NCBI RefSeq assembly: GCF_947496725.1
Contig: NZ_CANMDS010000004.1
Span: 351,017-415,016, forward strand
DNA length: 64,000 bases
Source of the DNA: an uncultured Dokdonia sp.
GTDB taxonomy: Bacteria > Bacteroidota > Bacteroidia > Flavobacteriales > Flavobacteriaceae
Reading direction: 5' to 3'
The notes under the pieces were generated by a model. The model made no database searches and was not told the origin of the DNA. It worked only from the letters and a program-made list of their open reading frames with translations. The position numbers and the translations under genes were made by a program. Below, piece after piece: positions 7,911 through 15,862 of this stretch. Position 1 is the first letter of the stretch, and each line of letters opens with the position of its first letter.

Positions 7911-8594
7911 ATGGATACTAGTTTTTTTAGTGCGCTTACAAAAGAATTTACATCTCCTCTCCACACTCCTTTTCAAAAAGAAGACTTCTATCCGCTAGAT
8001 TTATCTACGTCAAATAATGAGCTAGATGTTGAGCTCCTTACAAGACCTTATGATCATCATAAGTTCTTACAGCTGTATCTTAAGATAAGTGGTTCTAAGG
8101 TAGCCTACGGCGGTTATCTAGAGAAACGACCTCTCTATGATAGATCAGATTATTTTCAGGCACAAGATCCGGGAGACAAGCGCAATATTCATCTTGGTGT
8201 AGATTTGTGGTGCAACGCAGGAGAAAGTATTGTGACCCCGCTAGATGGAGAGATACATAGCTTTAAGCACAATAAAAATTTTGGTGATTATGGACCTACG
8301 CTTATTGTAAAGCACACCATAGACGGACAAGAGTTTCACACGCTATATGGTCACTTAAGTGTAGCATCTTTGCATAATAAAAAGATTGGTCAAAAGGTGA
8401 AAGCTGGCGAAGTAATTGCCACTCTAGGTACTCCAGATGTAAATGGTGATTATGCGCCTCATCTACACTTTCAGATAGTTATAGATATGCAAGGTAAAGA
8501 GGGTGACTATCCTGGTGTAGGAAGCCAAAATGATCTTGAGTTTTATAAAAAGAATTGCCCAGACCCTAATCTGCTATTAAAAATTTATGAATAG
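7911..8594 (+). CDS. M23-family metallopeptidase (LytM/peptidoglycan endopeptidase type)
   Basis: A 227-residue peptidase with the M23 metal-site motifs: HLGVDLW (HxxxD), later YGHLSVAS, and PHLHFQI (HxH). Between them are the expected strands TPLDGEIHSF and GPTLIVKHT. Family members are zinc endopeptidases that cut peptidoglycan cross-links. Here the domain fills nearly the whole protein and I see no clear signal peptide, which is unusual for a cell-wall enzyme. The N-terminus starts MDTSFFSALTKEF. The 3' end overlaps the convergent HAD gene by 29 bases. A soluble cytoplasmic relative of the family is an alternative reading. Confidence 0.85.
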   Translation: MDTSFFSALTKEFTSPLHTPFQKEDFYPLDLSTSNNELDVELLTRPYDHHKFLQLYLKISGSKVAYGGYLEKRPLYDRSDYFQAQDPGDKRNIHLGVDLWCNAGESIVTPLDGEIHSFKHNKNFGDYGPTLIVKHTIDGQEFHTLYGHLSVASLHNKKIGQKVKAGEVIATLGTPDVNGDYAPHLHFQIVIDMQGKEGDYPGVGSQNDLEFYKKNCPDPNLLLKIYE

Positions 8595-9384
8595 CCTTTG
8601 CGACAGCATCTTCTTTATTTGTAAAAGCGCTCGTATAATCTGCTAGTGATTTTAGAGTAGGAGTAGCATTCTGTACAGCAACACCTTTACCTACGCGACG
8701 TATAAGCTCATCATCATTATGATTATCGCCAAAAGCCATTACAGCCTCTAGCCCAAAGTTATGTTCCTTTTTTAATAAGACCGCTAGCGCCTTTGCTTTG
8801 TCTATATATTTTGGGGTAATCTCAAGGTAGGTGTCTTTAGATCTGTAAAGGTGAACTTTATCACTATAGAGTGGTTCTAGTAATGCAACTAGACTATCAA
8901 GTTCTTCTGGGGCTCCCATACACATTAGTTTGTGTATGCCTAGCTTTTTGTTATTTAGAAAGTCAAGACTTTCACTAGCCGCTTGATAGATAGGAGTAGC
9001 TCTTGTGTTGTTTATTTCGCGTAAGCTCCATTCATCTTCTTGGTCTGTAAACCAGTGCTGGTTGCTATAAATACTTAAGTTGTAAGAATGTTTTGTATGA
9101 TGTGGGATAAGGGTAGACAGTACTTGCGTGTCGTAGCTATTATTTTCTATTATAGTTCCATCCTTTCCTATAATAAGTCCTCCATTAAAGGCAATAAGTG
9201 CTTCACCTAGATTGCCCAGCCCTTCTTGCAAGTAGCGCATAGCTTGTGGTGGGCGTGAGGAAGCTAGTATGAGGGGTAATCCCGCTTTCGCGAAAGCGGA
9301 AATAGTAGCATCACTCAACCATCGGTCTGCATTGAGTAACGTACCGTCTATATCTGAACATAAAAGCTGTATGGAATCTGTCAT
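8566..9384 (-). CDS. Cof-type HAD-superfamily hydrolase
   Basis: A 272-residue phosphatase of the Cof/YbiV subgroup (HAD IIB). Motif I reads SDIDGTLLN (about 10-18), motif II is in LILASSRPP, and motifs III/IV appear as KAKAL and GDNHNDDELI near the C-terminus, with a C2-type cap between. Family members dephosphorylate sugar phosphates or FMN; the substrate here cannot be told. The palindrome at 9283-9298 is read as AFAKA in ATISAFAKAGLPLIL, in the helix before motif II. In relatives that helix has about the same length, so the repeat does not look like an insertion. The gene converges on the M23 gene with a 29-base overlap. Confidence 0.9.
   Translation of the reverse strand: MTDSIQLLCSDIDGTLLNADRWLSDATISAFAKAGLPLILASSRPPQAMRYLQEGLGNLGEALIAFNGGLIIGKDGTIIENNSYDTQVLSTLIPHHTKHSYNLSIYSNQHWFTDQEDEWSLREINNTRATPIYQAASESLDFLNNKKLGIHKLMCMGAPEELDSLVALLEPLYSDKVHLYRSKDTYLEITPKYIDKAKALAVLLKKEHNFGLEAVMAFGDNHNDDELIRRVGKGVAVQNATPTLKSLADYTSAFTNKEDAVAKAIHKFLIAD
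9283..9298. repeat. HIP-like palindrome copy 5 (16 bp perfect)
   Basis: Inside the Cof-type hydrolase gene (minus strand), AFAKA phase, about residue 30. Confidence 0.97.
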
Positions 9385-9390
9385 AGCTAT

Positions 9391-9426
9391 AAAAATAATA
9401 AGGCGGCCTCAAAAGAGAGCCGCCTT
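9391..9426 (-). terminator. Terminator downstream of secA
   Basis: On the minus strand the stem AAGGCGGC pairs with GCCGCCTT, with an inner CTC/GAG extension, and is followed by a T-rich run. It lies 24 bases past the secA stop. Confidence 0.85.
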
Positions 9427-9449
9427 AAGTAGAAAATTATTAAAACAAT

Positions 9450-12400
9450 CTAGCTGTTTACAATCACCCATTGTCCTTTTGCAATAAGTGGTTCAGCCTG
9501 TTTGTACTTTACTTCTTTTGTCTCACCATTTATTACATTTTTAATAGTAACACGGTCGTTACGACCTATTTTAGGTTGAGATCTTACAATCGTTTCTGTA
9601 ACCTGTTGTTGCTGTGGTTGTGTATTACCAGCAGCTCTAGCCTGTGCAGAACGCTCATCCATATTAGGAATTTCTTCCTTTTGAGTTTGCGTTTCTTCAC
9701 GGCGCTCACGTATTTGTGATGCATCGCTCACCTGCTCTTGGTTACCTTGAGGAATCTCTCCTTTAAATAGGAATGAAATCACCTCTTTATTAACCTTATC
9801 AATCATCTTTTTGAAAAGCTCAAATGCTTCAAACTTATAGATTAATAATGGATCTTTTTGCTCGTGTACAGCAAGGCGTACACTTTGCTTAAGCTCATCC
9901 ATCTTACGAAGGTGTGTTTTCCAAGCGTCATCTATAATGGCAAGTGTGATGTTCTTTTCAAAATCTGTCACGAGTTGCTTACCGTCTGAGTCGTAAGCTT
10001 CTTTAAGATTTGTAACTACACGTAGCTCTTTTGTACCATCTGTAAATGGTACCACGATACGCTCAAACTTTGCATTAGGATCTTCATACACTCTCTTGAT
10101 GATAGGGAAGGCAAGGTCTGCATTCTTAGTCATCTTTTCTTTATAGTGATCAAAAGCTGCTTTGTAAATGAGGTCTGTAAGATCTTTTGCAGACTTACTG
10201 TTAAAGTCGCTCTCGCTTACTGGGCTCGTCATAGAGAAATAACGAATGAGCTCAAACTCAAAGTTCTTAAAGTCTTGTGCTTGCTTGTTTGACTCTACAA
10301 TTACCTCAGAGGTGTCATAGATCATATTTGCAAGGTCTACACGTAAACGCTCTCCATATAGTGCGTGACGACGACGCTTATATACAACCTCACGTTGCAT
10401 ATTCATCACATCATCATACTCAAGTAAGTTCTTACGTACTCCAAAGTTGTTTTCTTCTACTTTTTTCTGTGCGCGCTCTATAGATTTTGAAATCATACCG
10501 TGTTGTATCACTTCTCCTTCTTTGAGCCCCATTCTATCCATCATCTTTGCAATACGCTCAGACCCAAATAAACGCATTAGGTTATCCTCAAGCGATACAT
10601 AAAACTGTGAGCTTCCTGGATCTCCTTGACGTCCAGAACGACCACGTAACTGTCTGTCTACACGGCGTGAGTCGTGACGCTCTGTACCTATTATGGCAAG
10701 ACCACCGGCTGCCTTTACCTCGTCAGATAACTTAATATCTGTACCACGACCTGCCATATTTGTTGCAATGGTTACCACTCCAGGGTTACCAGCCTCTGCA
10801 ACGATGTCTGCCTCGCGTTTATGTAGCTTTGCGTTAAGTACGTTATGAGGTATTTTACGAAGGGTAAGCATTTTACCTAGTAATTCTGATATCTCTACAG
10901 AAGTTGTACCTATCAAGACTGGACGTCCAGATTTTGAAAGTTCTGTAACTTCATCTATAACGGCATTATACTTCTCGCGCTTCGTTTTGTAAACTAAGTC
11001 ATCTTTATCTTTTCTTGCAATAGGGCGGTTAGTAGGTATTTCTACTACGTCTAGTTTGTAAATCTCCCAGAATTCTCCAGCCTCTGTAACCGCTGTACCT
11101 GTCATACCAGATAGCTTGCGATACATACGGAAGTAGTTTTGAAGCGTTACTGTTGCAAAAGTTTGTGTAGCATCTTCAATTTTTACATTTTCTTTTGCCT
11201 CAATCGCTTGGTGCAGACCGTCACTATAACGACGACCATCCATAATACGACCGGTTTGCTCATCTACAATCATCACCTTATTTTCCATCACAACATACTC
11301 GGTATCTTTTTCAAATAACGTGTATGCTTTAAGCAGCTGGTTCATTGTGTGAATACGCTCAGACTTGATTCCAAAATCTTTAAAGAGTTCTTCCTTTTCT
11401 GTAGCTTCTTCTTCTGGTGATAATCCTTTTGCTTCTATTTTTCCTATCTCAAGACCTATCTCTGGCATTGTAAAGAAATCTGGATTGTCTTTACCAGAAA
11501 GTGTTTCTATACCTCTGTCTGTAAGTTCAATCTGATTGTTCTTTTCATCTATCGTGAAGTATAGTGCCTCATCTATTTGATGCATTTCACGATTATTGTC
11601 TTGCATATAGAAGTTCTCCGTCTTTTGTAATAACTGGCGTATTCCTTCTTCACTCAAGTATTTTATGAGGGCTTTATTTTTAGGTAACCCACGGTATACT
11701 CGTAAGAGTTGTTTACCACCTTCTTTTGTGTCACCTGCAGCAATAAGTTTTTTTGCTTCTGGTAAAACTTTTACGAGCTCCTGGCGCTGTAGGTTTACAA
11801 TCTTCTCTATTTGTGGTTTAAGATCATTAAACTCGTGCACATCACCTTTAGGTACAGGTCCAGATATAATAAGTGGTGTACGAGCATCATCTACAAGTAC
11901 AGAATCTACCTCATCTACAATCGCATAGTTATGTGGGCGTTGTACTAGATCTTCTGGTTTATGAGACATATTATCACGTAGGTAGTCAAAACCAAATTCG
12001 TTATTTGTACCATATGTAATATCTGCCGCATATGCTGCACGACGCTCAGGACTGTTAGGTCTGTGATAATCTATACAATCTATAGTCATCCCGTGAAACT
12101 GGAATAAAGGAGCCATCCACGCGCTATCACGCTTAGCTAGGTAATCATTTACCGTTACAAGGTGTACACCATTACCAGTAAGTGCGTTAAGGTAAACAGG
12201 TAGCGTCGCCACGAGTGTTTTACCTTCACCTGTTTGCATCTCTGCTATTTTACCTTGGTGCATTGCCACACCACCTATGAGCTGTACGTCATAGTGTATC
12301 ATATCCCAGGTTACTTCTTTACCAGCAGCATCCCAGCTATTTGACCAGATGGCTTTATCACCTTCTAGTGTTACATAATCTTTTGTCCCACTAAGTAAGC

Positions 12401-12812
12401 GATCATACTCTGAGGCTGTTACCTCAAGTGCTGTGTTATTAGTAAATCGCTTTGCAGTTTCTTTTACAACGGCAAATGCTTCTGGAAGTATTTCTGTAAG
12501 TGTTTTTTCAGAAATCTCGTAAGCCTCGTCTTTAAGCTTATCTATGGCTAGGTAAACGTCTTCACGCTCATCTATATCTTCGGTAGCTTCTGCTTTTGTT
12601 TTGAGTGCTTCGGTAGCTTCTGTATTTTCTTTAAGAGCAGCAGCTAGAGTAGCTTTAAACTCAGTGGTTTTATCTCTTAAGCCATCTAGTGATAACTTTG
12701 CTAATGCTGCTTCGTGTGCTTTAATTTTTTCAACGATAGGAGTAATTGCTCCTACATCTTGTTTAGACTTATCGCCTACAAAAATTTTTAATACACTATC
12801 TAAAAATCCCAT
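9450..12812 (-). CDS. secA: Preprotein translocase ATPase SecA
   Basis: The motor of the Sec translocase, 1120 residues; it drives unfolded preproteins through SecYEG using ATP. The Walker A motif GEGKT is at 195-199 and Walker B is DEVDS. The preprotein cross-linking region, NBD2 (TNMAGRGTDIKL, GRSGRQGDPGSS) and helical scaffold/wing domains follow in the usual order. The length matches Bacteroidota SecA, which carry insertions relative to the 901-residue E. coli enzyme. The usual C-terminal zinc motif (CxCx8CH) is absent: the last 150 residues are a Q-rich linker followed by a basic segment ending KGQWVIVNS. The gene is single, with a terminator after it. Confidence 0.98.
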   Translation of the reverse strand: MGFLDSVLKIFVGDKSKQDVGAITPIVEKIKAHEAALAKLSLDGLRDKTTEFKATLAAALKENTEATEALKTKAEATEDIDEREDVYLAIDKLKDEAYEISEKTLTEILPEAFAVVKETAKRFTNNTALEVTASEYDRLLSGTKDYVTLEGDKAIWSNSWDAAGKEVTWDMIHYDVQLIGGVAMHQGKIAEMQTGEGKTLVATLPVYLNALTGNGVHLVTVNDYLAKRDSAWMAPLFQFHGMTIDCIDYHRPNSPERRAAYAADITYGTNNEFGFDYLRDNMSHKPEDLVQRPHNYAIVDEVDSVLVDDARTPLIISGPVPKGDVHEFNDLKPQIEKIVNLQRQELVKVLPEAKKLIAAGDTKEGGKQLLRVYRGLPKNKALIKYLSEEGIRQLLQKTENFYMQDNNREMHQIDEALYFTIDEKNNQIELTDRGIETLSGKDNPDFFTMPEIGLEIGKIEAKGLSPEEEATEKEELFKDFGIKSERIHTMNQLLKAYTLFEKDTEYVVMENKVMIVDEQTGRIMDGRRYSDGLHQAIEAKENVKIEDATQTFATVTLQNYFRMYRKLSGMTGTAVTEAGEFWEIYKLDVVEIPTNRPIARKDKDDLVYKTKREKYNAVIDEVTELSKSGRPVLIGTTSVEISELLGKMLTLRKIPHNVLNAKLHKREADIVAEAGNPGVVTIATNMAGRGTDIKLSDEVKAAGGLAIIGTERHDSRRVDRQLRGRSGRQGDPGSSQFYVSLEDNLMRLFGSERIAKMMDRMGLKEGEVIQHGMISKSIERAQKKVEENNFGVRKNLLEYDDVMNMQREVVYKRRRHALYGERLRVDLANMIYDTSEVIVESNKQAQDFKNFEFELIRYFSMTSPVSESDFNSKSAKDLTDLIYKAAFDHYKEKMTKNADLAFPIIKRVYEDPNAKFERIVVPFTDGTKELRVVTNLKEAYDSDGKQLVTDFEKNITLAIIDDAWKTHLRKMDELKQSVRLAVHEQKDPLLIYKFEAFELFKKMIDKVNKEVISFLFKGEIPQGNQEQVSDASQIRERREETQTQKEEIPNMDERSAQARAAGNTQPQQQQVTETIVRSQPKIGRNDRVTIKNVINGETKEVKYKQAEPLIAKGQWVIVNS

Positions 12813-12857
12813 AATATGGTGTTGTTTTGTGTCAATTTTGAACCCGTAAATTTAATC

Positions 12858-12886
12858 AAAAAAAAAGCCTCATAGAGAGACTTTTT
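12858..12886 (-). terminator. Terminator downstream of the DUF2795 gene
   Basis: On the minus strand AAAAAGTCTC, loop TCTAT, GAGGCTTTTT with a run of T. It is 22 bases after the stop and also separates this gene from secA. Confidence 0.8.
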
Positions 12887-12907
12887 AGTGTTTTAACGGG
12901 TATATAT

Positions 12908-13129
12908 TTAATATTCGTCTTCGTTCCAGAGATAATCCTCGTCTGAGGGATAGTCTGGCCAGATCTCTTCGATAGAATCATAAGAATCACCTTCGTCTTC
13001 GATAGCTTGTAGATTTTCTACAACTTCAAGTGGTGCTCCAGTTCTAATCGCATAATCGATCAACTCATCTTTAGTAGCAGGCCAAGGCGCGTCACTTAGG
13101 TAAGAAGCTAGTTCAAGTGTCCAGTACAT
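12908..13129 (-). CDS. DUF2795 domain protein (73 aa)
   Basis: A small acidic protein, strongly conserved in Bacteroidota as I recall. It reads YWTLELASYLSDAPWPATKDELIDYA near the N-terminus and ends YPSDEDYLWNEDEY. The fold contains a DUF2795-like helical module (PWPATKDELIDYAIRTGAP); the function is unknown. The frame is open upstream to 13183, but the start at 13129 fits the family. A good Bacteroidota promoter at 13154-13183 sits inside the extended frame and would place transcription start downstream of 13183, which excludes the longer version. It is a single gene with its own promoter and terminator. Confidence 0.9.
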   Translation of the reverse strand: MYWTLELASYLSDAPWPATKDELIDYAIRTGAPLEVVENLQAIEDEGDSYDSIEEIWPDYPSDEDYLWNEDEY

Positions 13130-13153
13130 AGCATTTGTGTTTTTTAATTTGTG

Positions 13154-13183
13154 CAAAAATAATTTTTCTAAGCAGAAATGCAA
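13154..13183 (-). promoter_or_regulatory. Bacteroidota sigma-ABfr-type promoter of the DUF2795 gene
   Basis: On the minus strand the order is TTG (13183-13181), 19 bases, then TATTTTTG (13161-13154). This matches the -33 TTG / -7 TAnnTTTG consensus with normal spacing. It is 25 bases before the start at 13129. Confidence 0.75.
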
Positions 13184-13251
13184 GTGAATTGAAGATTATT
13201 TCAAAATAAATGTAAGAACGTGGCTTTCAGACCTTGTAGAGAGTATAATTA

Positions 13252-13267
13252 CGCTTTCGCGAAAGCG
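13252..13267. repeat. HIP-like palindrome copy 6 (16 bp perfect, intergenic)
   Basis: In the gap between the adenosyltransferase stop and the DUF2795 gene, 123 bases upstream of the latter's start and about 70 bases upstream of its promoter. It is loosely flanked by GAGAG on the left and CTCTC on the right, which could extend a hairpin. Confidence 0.97.
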
Positions 13268-13305
13268 AGATACCTCTCAATAATTGTTTTCTGTATTCGG
13301 TACTC

Positions 13306-13881
13306 TTAATCTAGCTTGGTAGGTATCCATTTTACCTCATCTGCTTGTAAGTCTTTAGACAACTTTCGTGCCAGCACAAATAGGTAGTCAGAAAGGCGGT
13401 TAAGGTATTTAAGTGTATGCTTGTCAAACGGCTCTAGCTCGTAAAGCGCTGTTGCCAAACGCTCTGCGCGCCTGCATACAGTACGTGCTACGTGACAATG
13501 TGACACGGTGGTGTGACCTCCAGGAAGTACAAAATGCGTCATAGGTGGAAGTTCTGTTTCCATCTTATCTATTTCATTTTCCAGTAGTTCAATATCTTCT
13601 TCATTAATTTTTGGGATATTGAGGCGCTCTTTGCCATTTTTGAGAATCATCTTTTCTGGGTCTGTAGCGAGTACAGCACCTACGGTAAAGAGTTTGTTTT
13701 GAATATGTATAAGAATCTCCTTGCTACGCACATCAATCTCTTGATCACGTATGAGCCCTATAAATGAGTTGAGTTCATCTACAGTACCATAGCTGTCTAT
13801 TCTTATATGATGTTTTGGGACTCGCGTGCCGCCAAATAAGGCTGTAGTACCGGCGTCACCAGTTTTTGTGTATACTTTCAT
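13306..13881 (-). CDS. ATP:cob(I)alamin adenosyltransferase, PduO type
   Basis: A 191-residue trimeric enzyme that transfers the adenosyl group of ATP to cob(I)alamin, making adenosylcobalamin for B12-dependent mutases. The N-terminal ATP-binding signature reads KVYTKTGDAGTTALFGG, followed by RIDSYGTVDELNSFIG. The C-terminal half has the conserved arginine-rich helix (RTVCRRAERLATAL) and LNRLSDYLFVLAR. The length is normal for the family. It follows a small membrane protein gene by 21 bases on the same strand. It fits functionally with the MeaB gene at 3156-4202; together they imply a methylmalonyl-CoA mutase elsewhere in the genome. Confidence 0.95.
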   Translation of the reverse strand: MKVYTKTGDAGTTALFGGTRVPKHHIRIDSYGTVDELNSFIGLIRDQEIDVRSKEILIHIQNKLFTVGAVLATDPEKMILKNGKERLNIPKINEEDIELLENEIDKMETELPPMTHFVLPGGHTTVSHCHVARTVCRRAERLATALYELEPFDKHTLKYLNRLSDYLFVLARKLSKDLQADEVKWIPTKLD

Positions 13882-13902
13882 TTGTGATGAAGTTGTATGC
13901 TG

Positions 13903-14091
13903 TTATTGTTGTTCTTTTTCTCTTTCCTTGCGTTTTTTTTGAAAACCTTCATTAAAGTTGCGCGTTCTTCTCCCACGTTGCTTTGTGGTATTACGTTTTG
14001 TATTTGCAAAAACTAGTAAGAATAAAACGGCAACCCCTATGATACTTACAAGTATCTGTGTGATAGGAGAGAGGTTGTTAAAAAAGTCCAT
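13903..14091 (-). CDS. Small single-pass membrane protein (62 aa)
   Basis: One transmembrane helix at about 9-29 (ITQILVSIIGVAVLFLLVFA) is followed by a strongly basic cytoplasmic tail (NTKRNTTKQRGRRTRNF...KKRKEREKEQQ). No named family is recognised. It probably shares a transcript with the adenosyltransferase 21 bases downstream. Function is unknown. Confidence 0.75.
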   Translation of the reverse strand: MDFFNNLSPITQILVSIIGVAVLFLLVFANTKRNTTKQRGRRTRNFNEGFQKKRKEREKEQQ

Positions 14092-14166
14092 AGTTTGTTA
14101 TTGTGTCGTGAAGATAAAAAAAAGGATATGATTCTTCTTTGAAAAGTGGTAAGTATGTAAAACAAA

Positions 14167-14189
14167 AAAACGCCAGCAAGTGGCGTTTT
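14167..14189 (-). terminator. Terminator downstream of the ABC ATPase gene
   Basis: AAAACGCCA / TGGCGTTTT stem with a 5-base loop. On the minus strand it is followed by TTT-rich sequence. It lies 27 bases after the stop at 14216. Confidence 0.85.
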
Positions 14190-14215
14190 AAATAGTTTTT
14201 TTGAGTAGGATCTAG

Positions 14216-14905
14216 TTACTTTTTATTTTTCAAATCGCTCTCTATAACTCCATCTCTAAGGCGTATTACTCTATGCGCGTGCTCTGCAATATCTTCTTCG
14301 TGTGTAACCAGGATCACTGTATTACCTGCTGCGTGTATAGCGTCAAAGAGTGCCATAATCTCAACCCCTGTTTTTGAGTCTAAGTTACCCGTAGGCTCAT
14401 CTGCAAGTATGATAGACGGTTTATTTACAAGTGCACGACCTACGGCTACACGCTGGCGCTGTCCTCCAGAGAGCTGGTTAGGCTTATGATCCATACGGTC
14501 TGCAAGGCCCACATCTGTAAGAACCTCTTCGGCTCTTTTATTACGAGCAGATTTTGATAATCCAGCATATACCATAGGCAGTGCGACATTATCTAAAGCT
14601 GTTGTTCTCGGTAGTAGGTTAAATGTTTGAAAAACAAAACCTATCTCTGTATTACGTACATCTGCAAGCTCATCATCACTCATCTGGCTTACATCTCTGC
14701 CATTAAGAACATAAGATCCTGCTGTAGGTGTGTCAAGACACCCTAAGAGATTCATTAATGTAGATTTACCAGACCCAGAAGGTCCCATAAATGCTACATA
14801 CTCGCCCTTGTCTATATCTAGATCTATACCTTTAAGTACGTGTACAATTTCGTTTCCTAGAGGGAAGTCACGTATGATGTTTCTTATTTTAATGAGGTTA
14901 CCCAT
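14216..14905 (-). CDS. ABC transporter ATP-binding protein, LolD/MacB type
   Basis: A 229-residue ATPase subunit. Walker [11 protein letters not shown]-loop QTFNLLPR, signature [15 protein letters not shown], Walker [12 protein letters not shown] and the H-loop VTHE are all present. The NLDS/TG motif and the leading G-N-E-V-H-L-K-G-D-I arrangement match the LolD/MacB/FtsE-like group, which works with FtsX-like permeases in lipoprotein release or efflux. No permease gene is adjacent. Start choice: the frame is open 17 codons further, but ATG at 14905 ([10 protein letters not shown]) matches the family N-terminus. Confidence 0.9.
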   Translation of the reverse strand: MGNLIKIRNIIRDFPLGNEIVHVLKGIDLDIDKGEYVAFMGPSGSGKSTLMNLLGCLDTPTAGSYVLNGRDVSQMSDDELADVRNTEIGFVFQTFNLLPRTTALDNVALPMVYAGLSKSARNKRAEEVLTDVGLADRMDHKPNQLSGGQRQRVAVGRALVNKPSIILADEPTGNLDSKTGVEIMALFDAIHAAGNTVILVTHEEDIAEHAHRVIRLRDGVIESDLKNKK

Positions 14906-15030
14906 AGATGTGTTTAGTTTGCTATTAGAAGATGTTACACACAATTTGTTACACAATTTACTTAAAAATGTAAGTAAGATGTAAAGATGCTTGATTTAAC
15001 CACAGTTATAATTGTATAGATTATCCTCGA

Positions 15031-15816
15031 TTATAACTTTATGTAAAAATCTTCTTTGGCTTGTTTGGGTCTAAAAAATACCATTCCAAAATAAAATGCA
15101 TCTACCGTAGCAGTTACTTGTGGTAGTGCTTTTATATACTCCCAGGCTTCTGTCATTTCTTGCGACCAGTGTATGTCGTCAAAAACCCATACACTCTCAT
15201 CGTTAACAGTAACTAGAAGTTTATTTACATAGTTTATAGTAGCGTCTTTGGCGTGATTACCATCAAAATATATGAAGTCAAAATTCTTCTTAATGTGGTT
15301 ATCTAGCTCTGTAGTAAAGTCGCCTACGCAAATTTTTACGTTTTTTATACCGGCATTATCCAGCTCTTGCTGTGCTATTTGAGCCGTCTGAGGGCAGCCT
15401 TCTATACTTGTAACTTGGGCATTACTTTTTATAGCTAGTGCTGCAGTCGCAATACCTAGTGAAGTACCTAGTTCTAGTACCTCTTGAGGCTGAAAGTAGG
15501 CAATAAGGCGCTGGAGTAATAAAATACGTTTATGAGTTGCTCCAGCATAGGTGGCGATGTCCTTTATCTTTCTTTCGGCAGATTTAAATACGCGTGAGCC
15601 AGCACCATAATCTGTTACTGTGATGGTTTGCTGGTTATCTAGTAATGACTTTTTATAGGCATATAGCTGTTGTGAGATGCTAGGATCACTCTTTCCCCGT
15701 AATACTTCCTTTTCTAGTTTAAATATAAAAGGGGAGTGTATCCCGTGCAGGTGAAAGGTTTTAGGGAGCCATTTTATGTAAGCAAGCGCAGTATGTAAAC
15801 TATTATTATTTGCGAT
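15031..15816 (-). CDS. O-methyltransferase-like SAM-dependent protein lacking a canonical start codon
   Basis: An uninterrupted frame on the minus strand runs from an in-frame TGA at 15883-15885 to a TAA at 15031-15033, about 280 codons. The translation reads as a class I methyltransferase. The N-terminal motif is HLHGIHSPFIF, the SAM-binding loop is EVLELGTSLGIATAAL, then VTSIEGCPQTA, KICVGDF, FIYFDGNHA and WVFDDIHWS, ending DFYIKL. This order fits Bacteroidota methyltransferases that often lie beside an ABC-F gene. No ATG, GTG or TTG occurs in frame before the conserved core. The coordinates here use an ATC codon at 15816 as a possible start; ATA or ATT-like initiation, coupling to the ABC-F gene that ends at 15863, or a lost start are alternatives. 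Catalytic target unknown. Confidence 0.75.
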   Translation of the reverse strand: MANNNSLHTALAYIKWLPKTFHLHGIHSPFIFKLEKEVLRGKSDPSISQQLYAYKKSLLDNQQTITVTDYGAGSRVFKSAERKIKDIATYAGATHKRILLLQRLIAYFQPQEVLELGTSLGIATAALAIKSNAQVTSIEGCPQTAQIAQQELDNAGIKNVKICVGDFTTELDNHIKKNFDFIYFDGNHAKDATINYVNKLLVTVNDESVWVFDDIHWSQEMTEAWEYIKALPQVTATVDAFYFGMVFFRPKQAKEDFYIKL

Positions 15817-15862
15817 AACTAGTGTTTTTAAAACAGAGGGTTTACAGGTGTTTGGGTAGGGG

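Noticed and set aside
13130..13183. Longer N-terminus for the DUF2795 protein
   Set aside because: The promoter at 13154-13183 lies inside it and the family start fits 13129.
13245..13282. Intergenic palindrome at 13252 as a rho-independent terminator of the adenosyltransferase gene
   Set aside because: It lacks a following T-run on the minus strand and the identical palindrome occurs inside many genes, so termination is not its general role.
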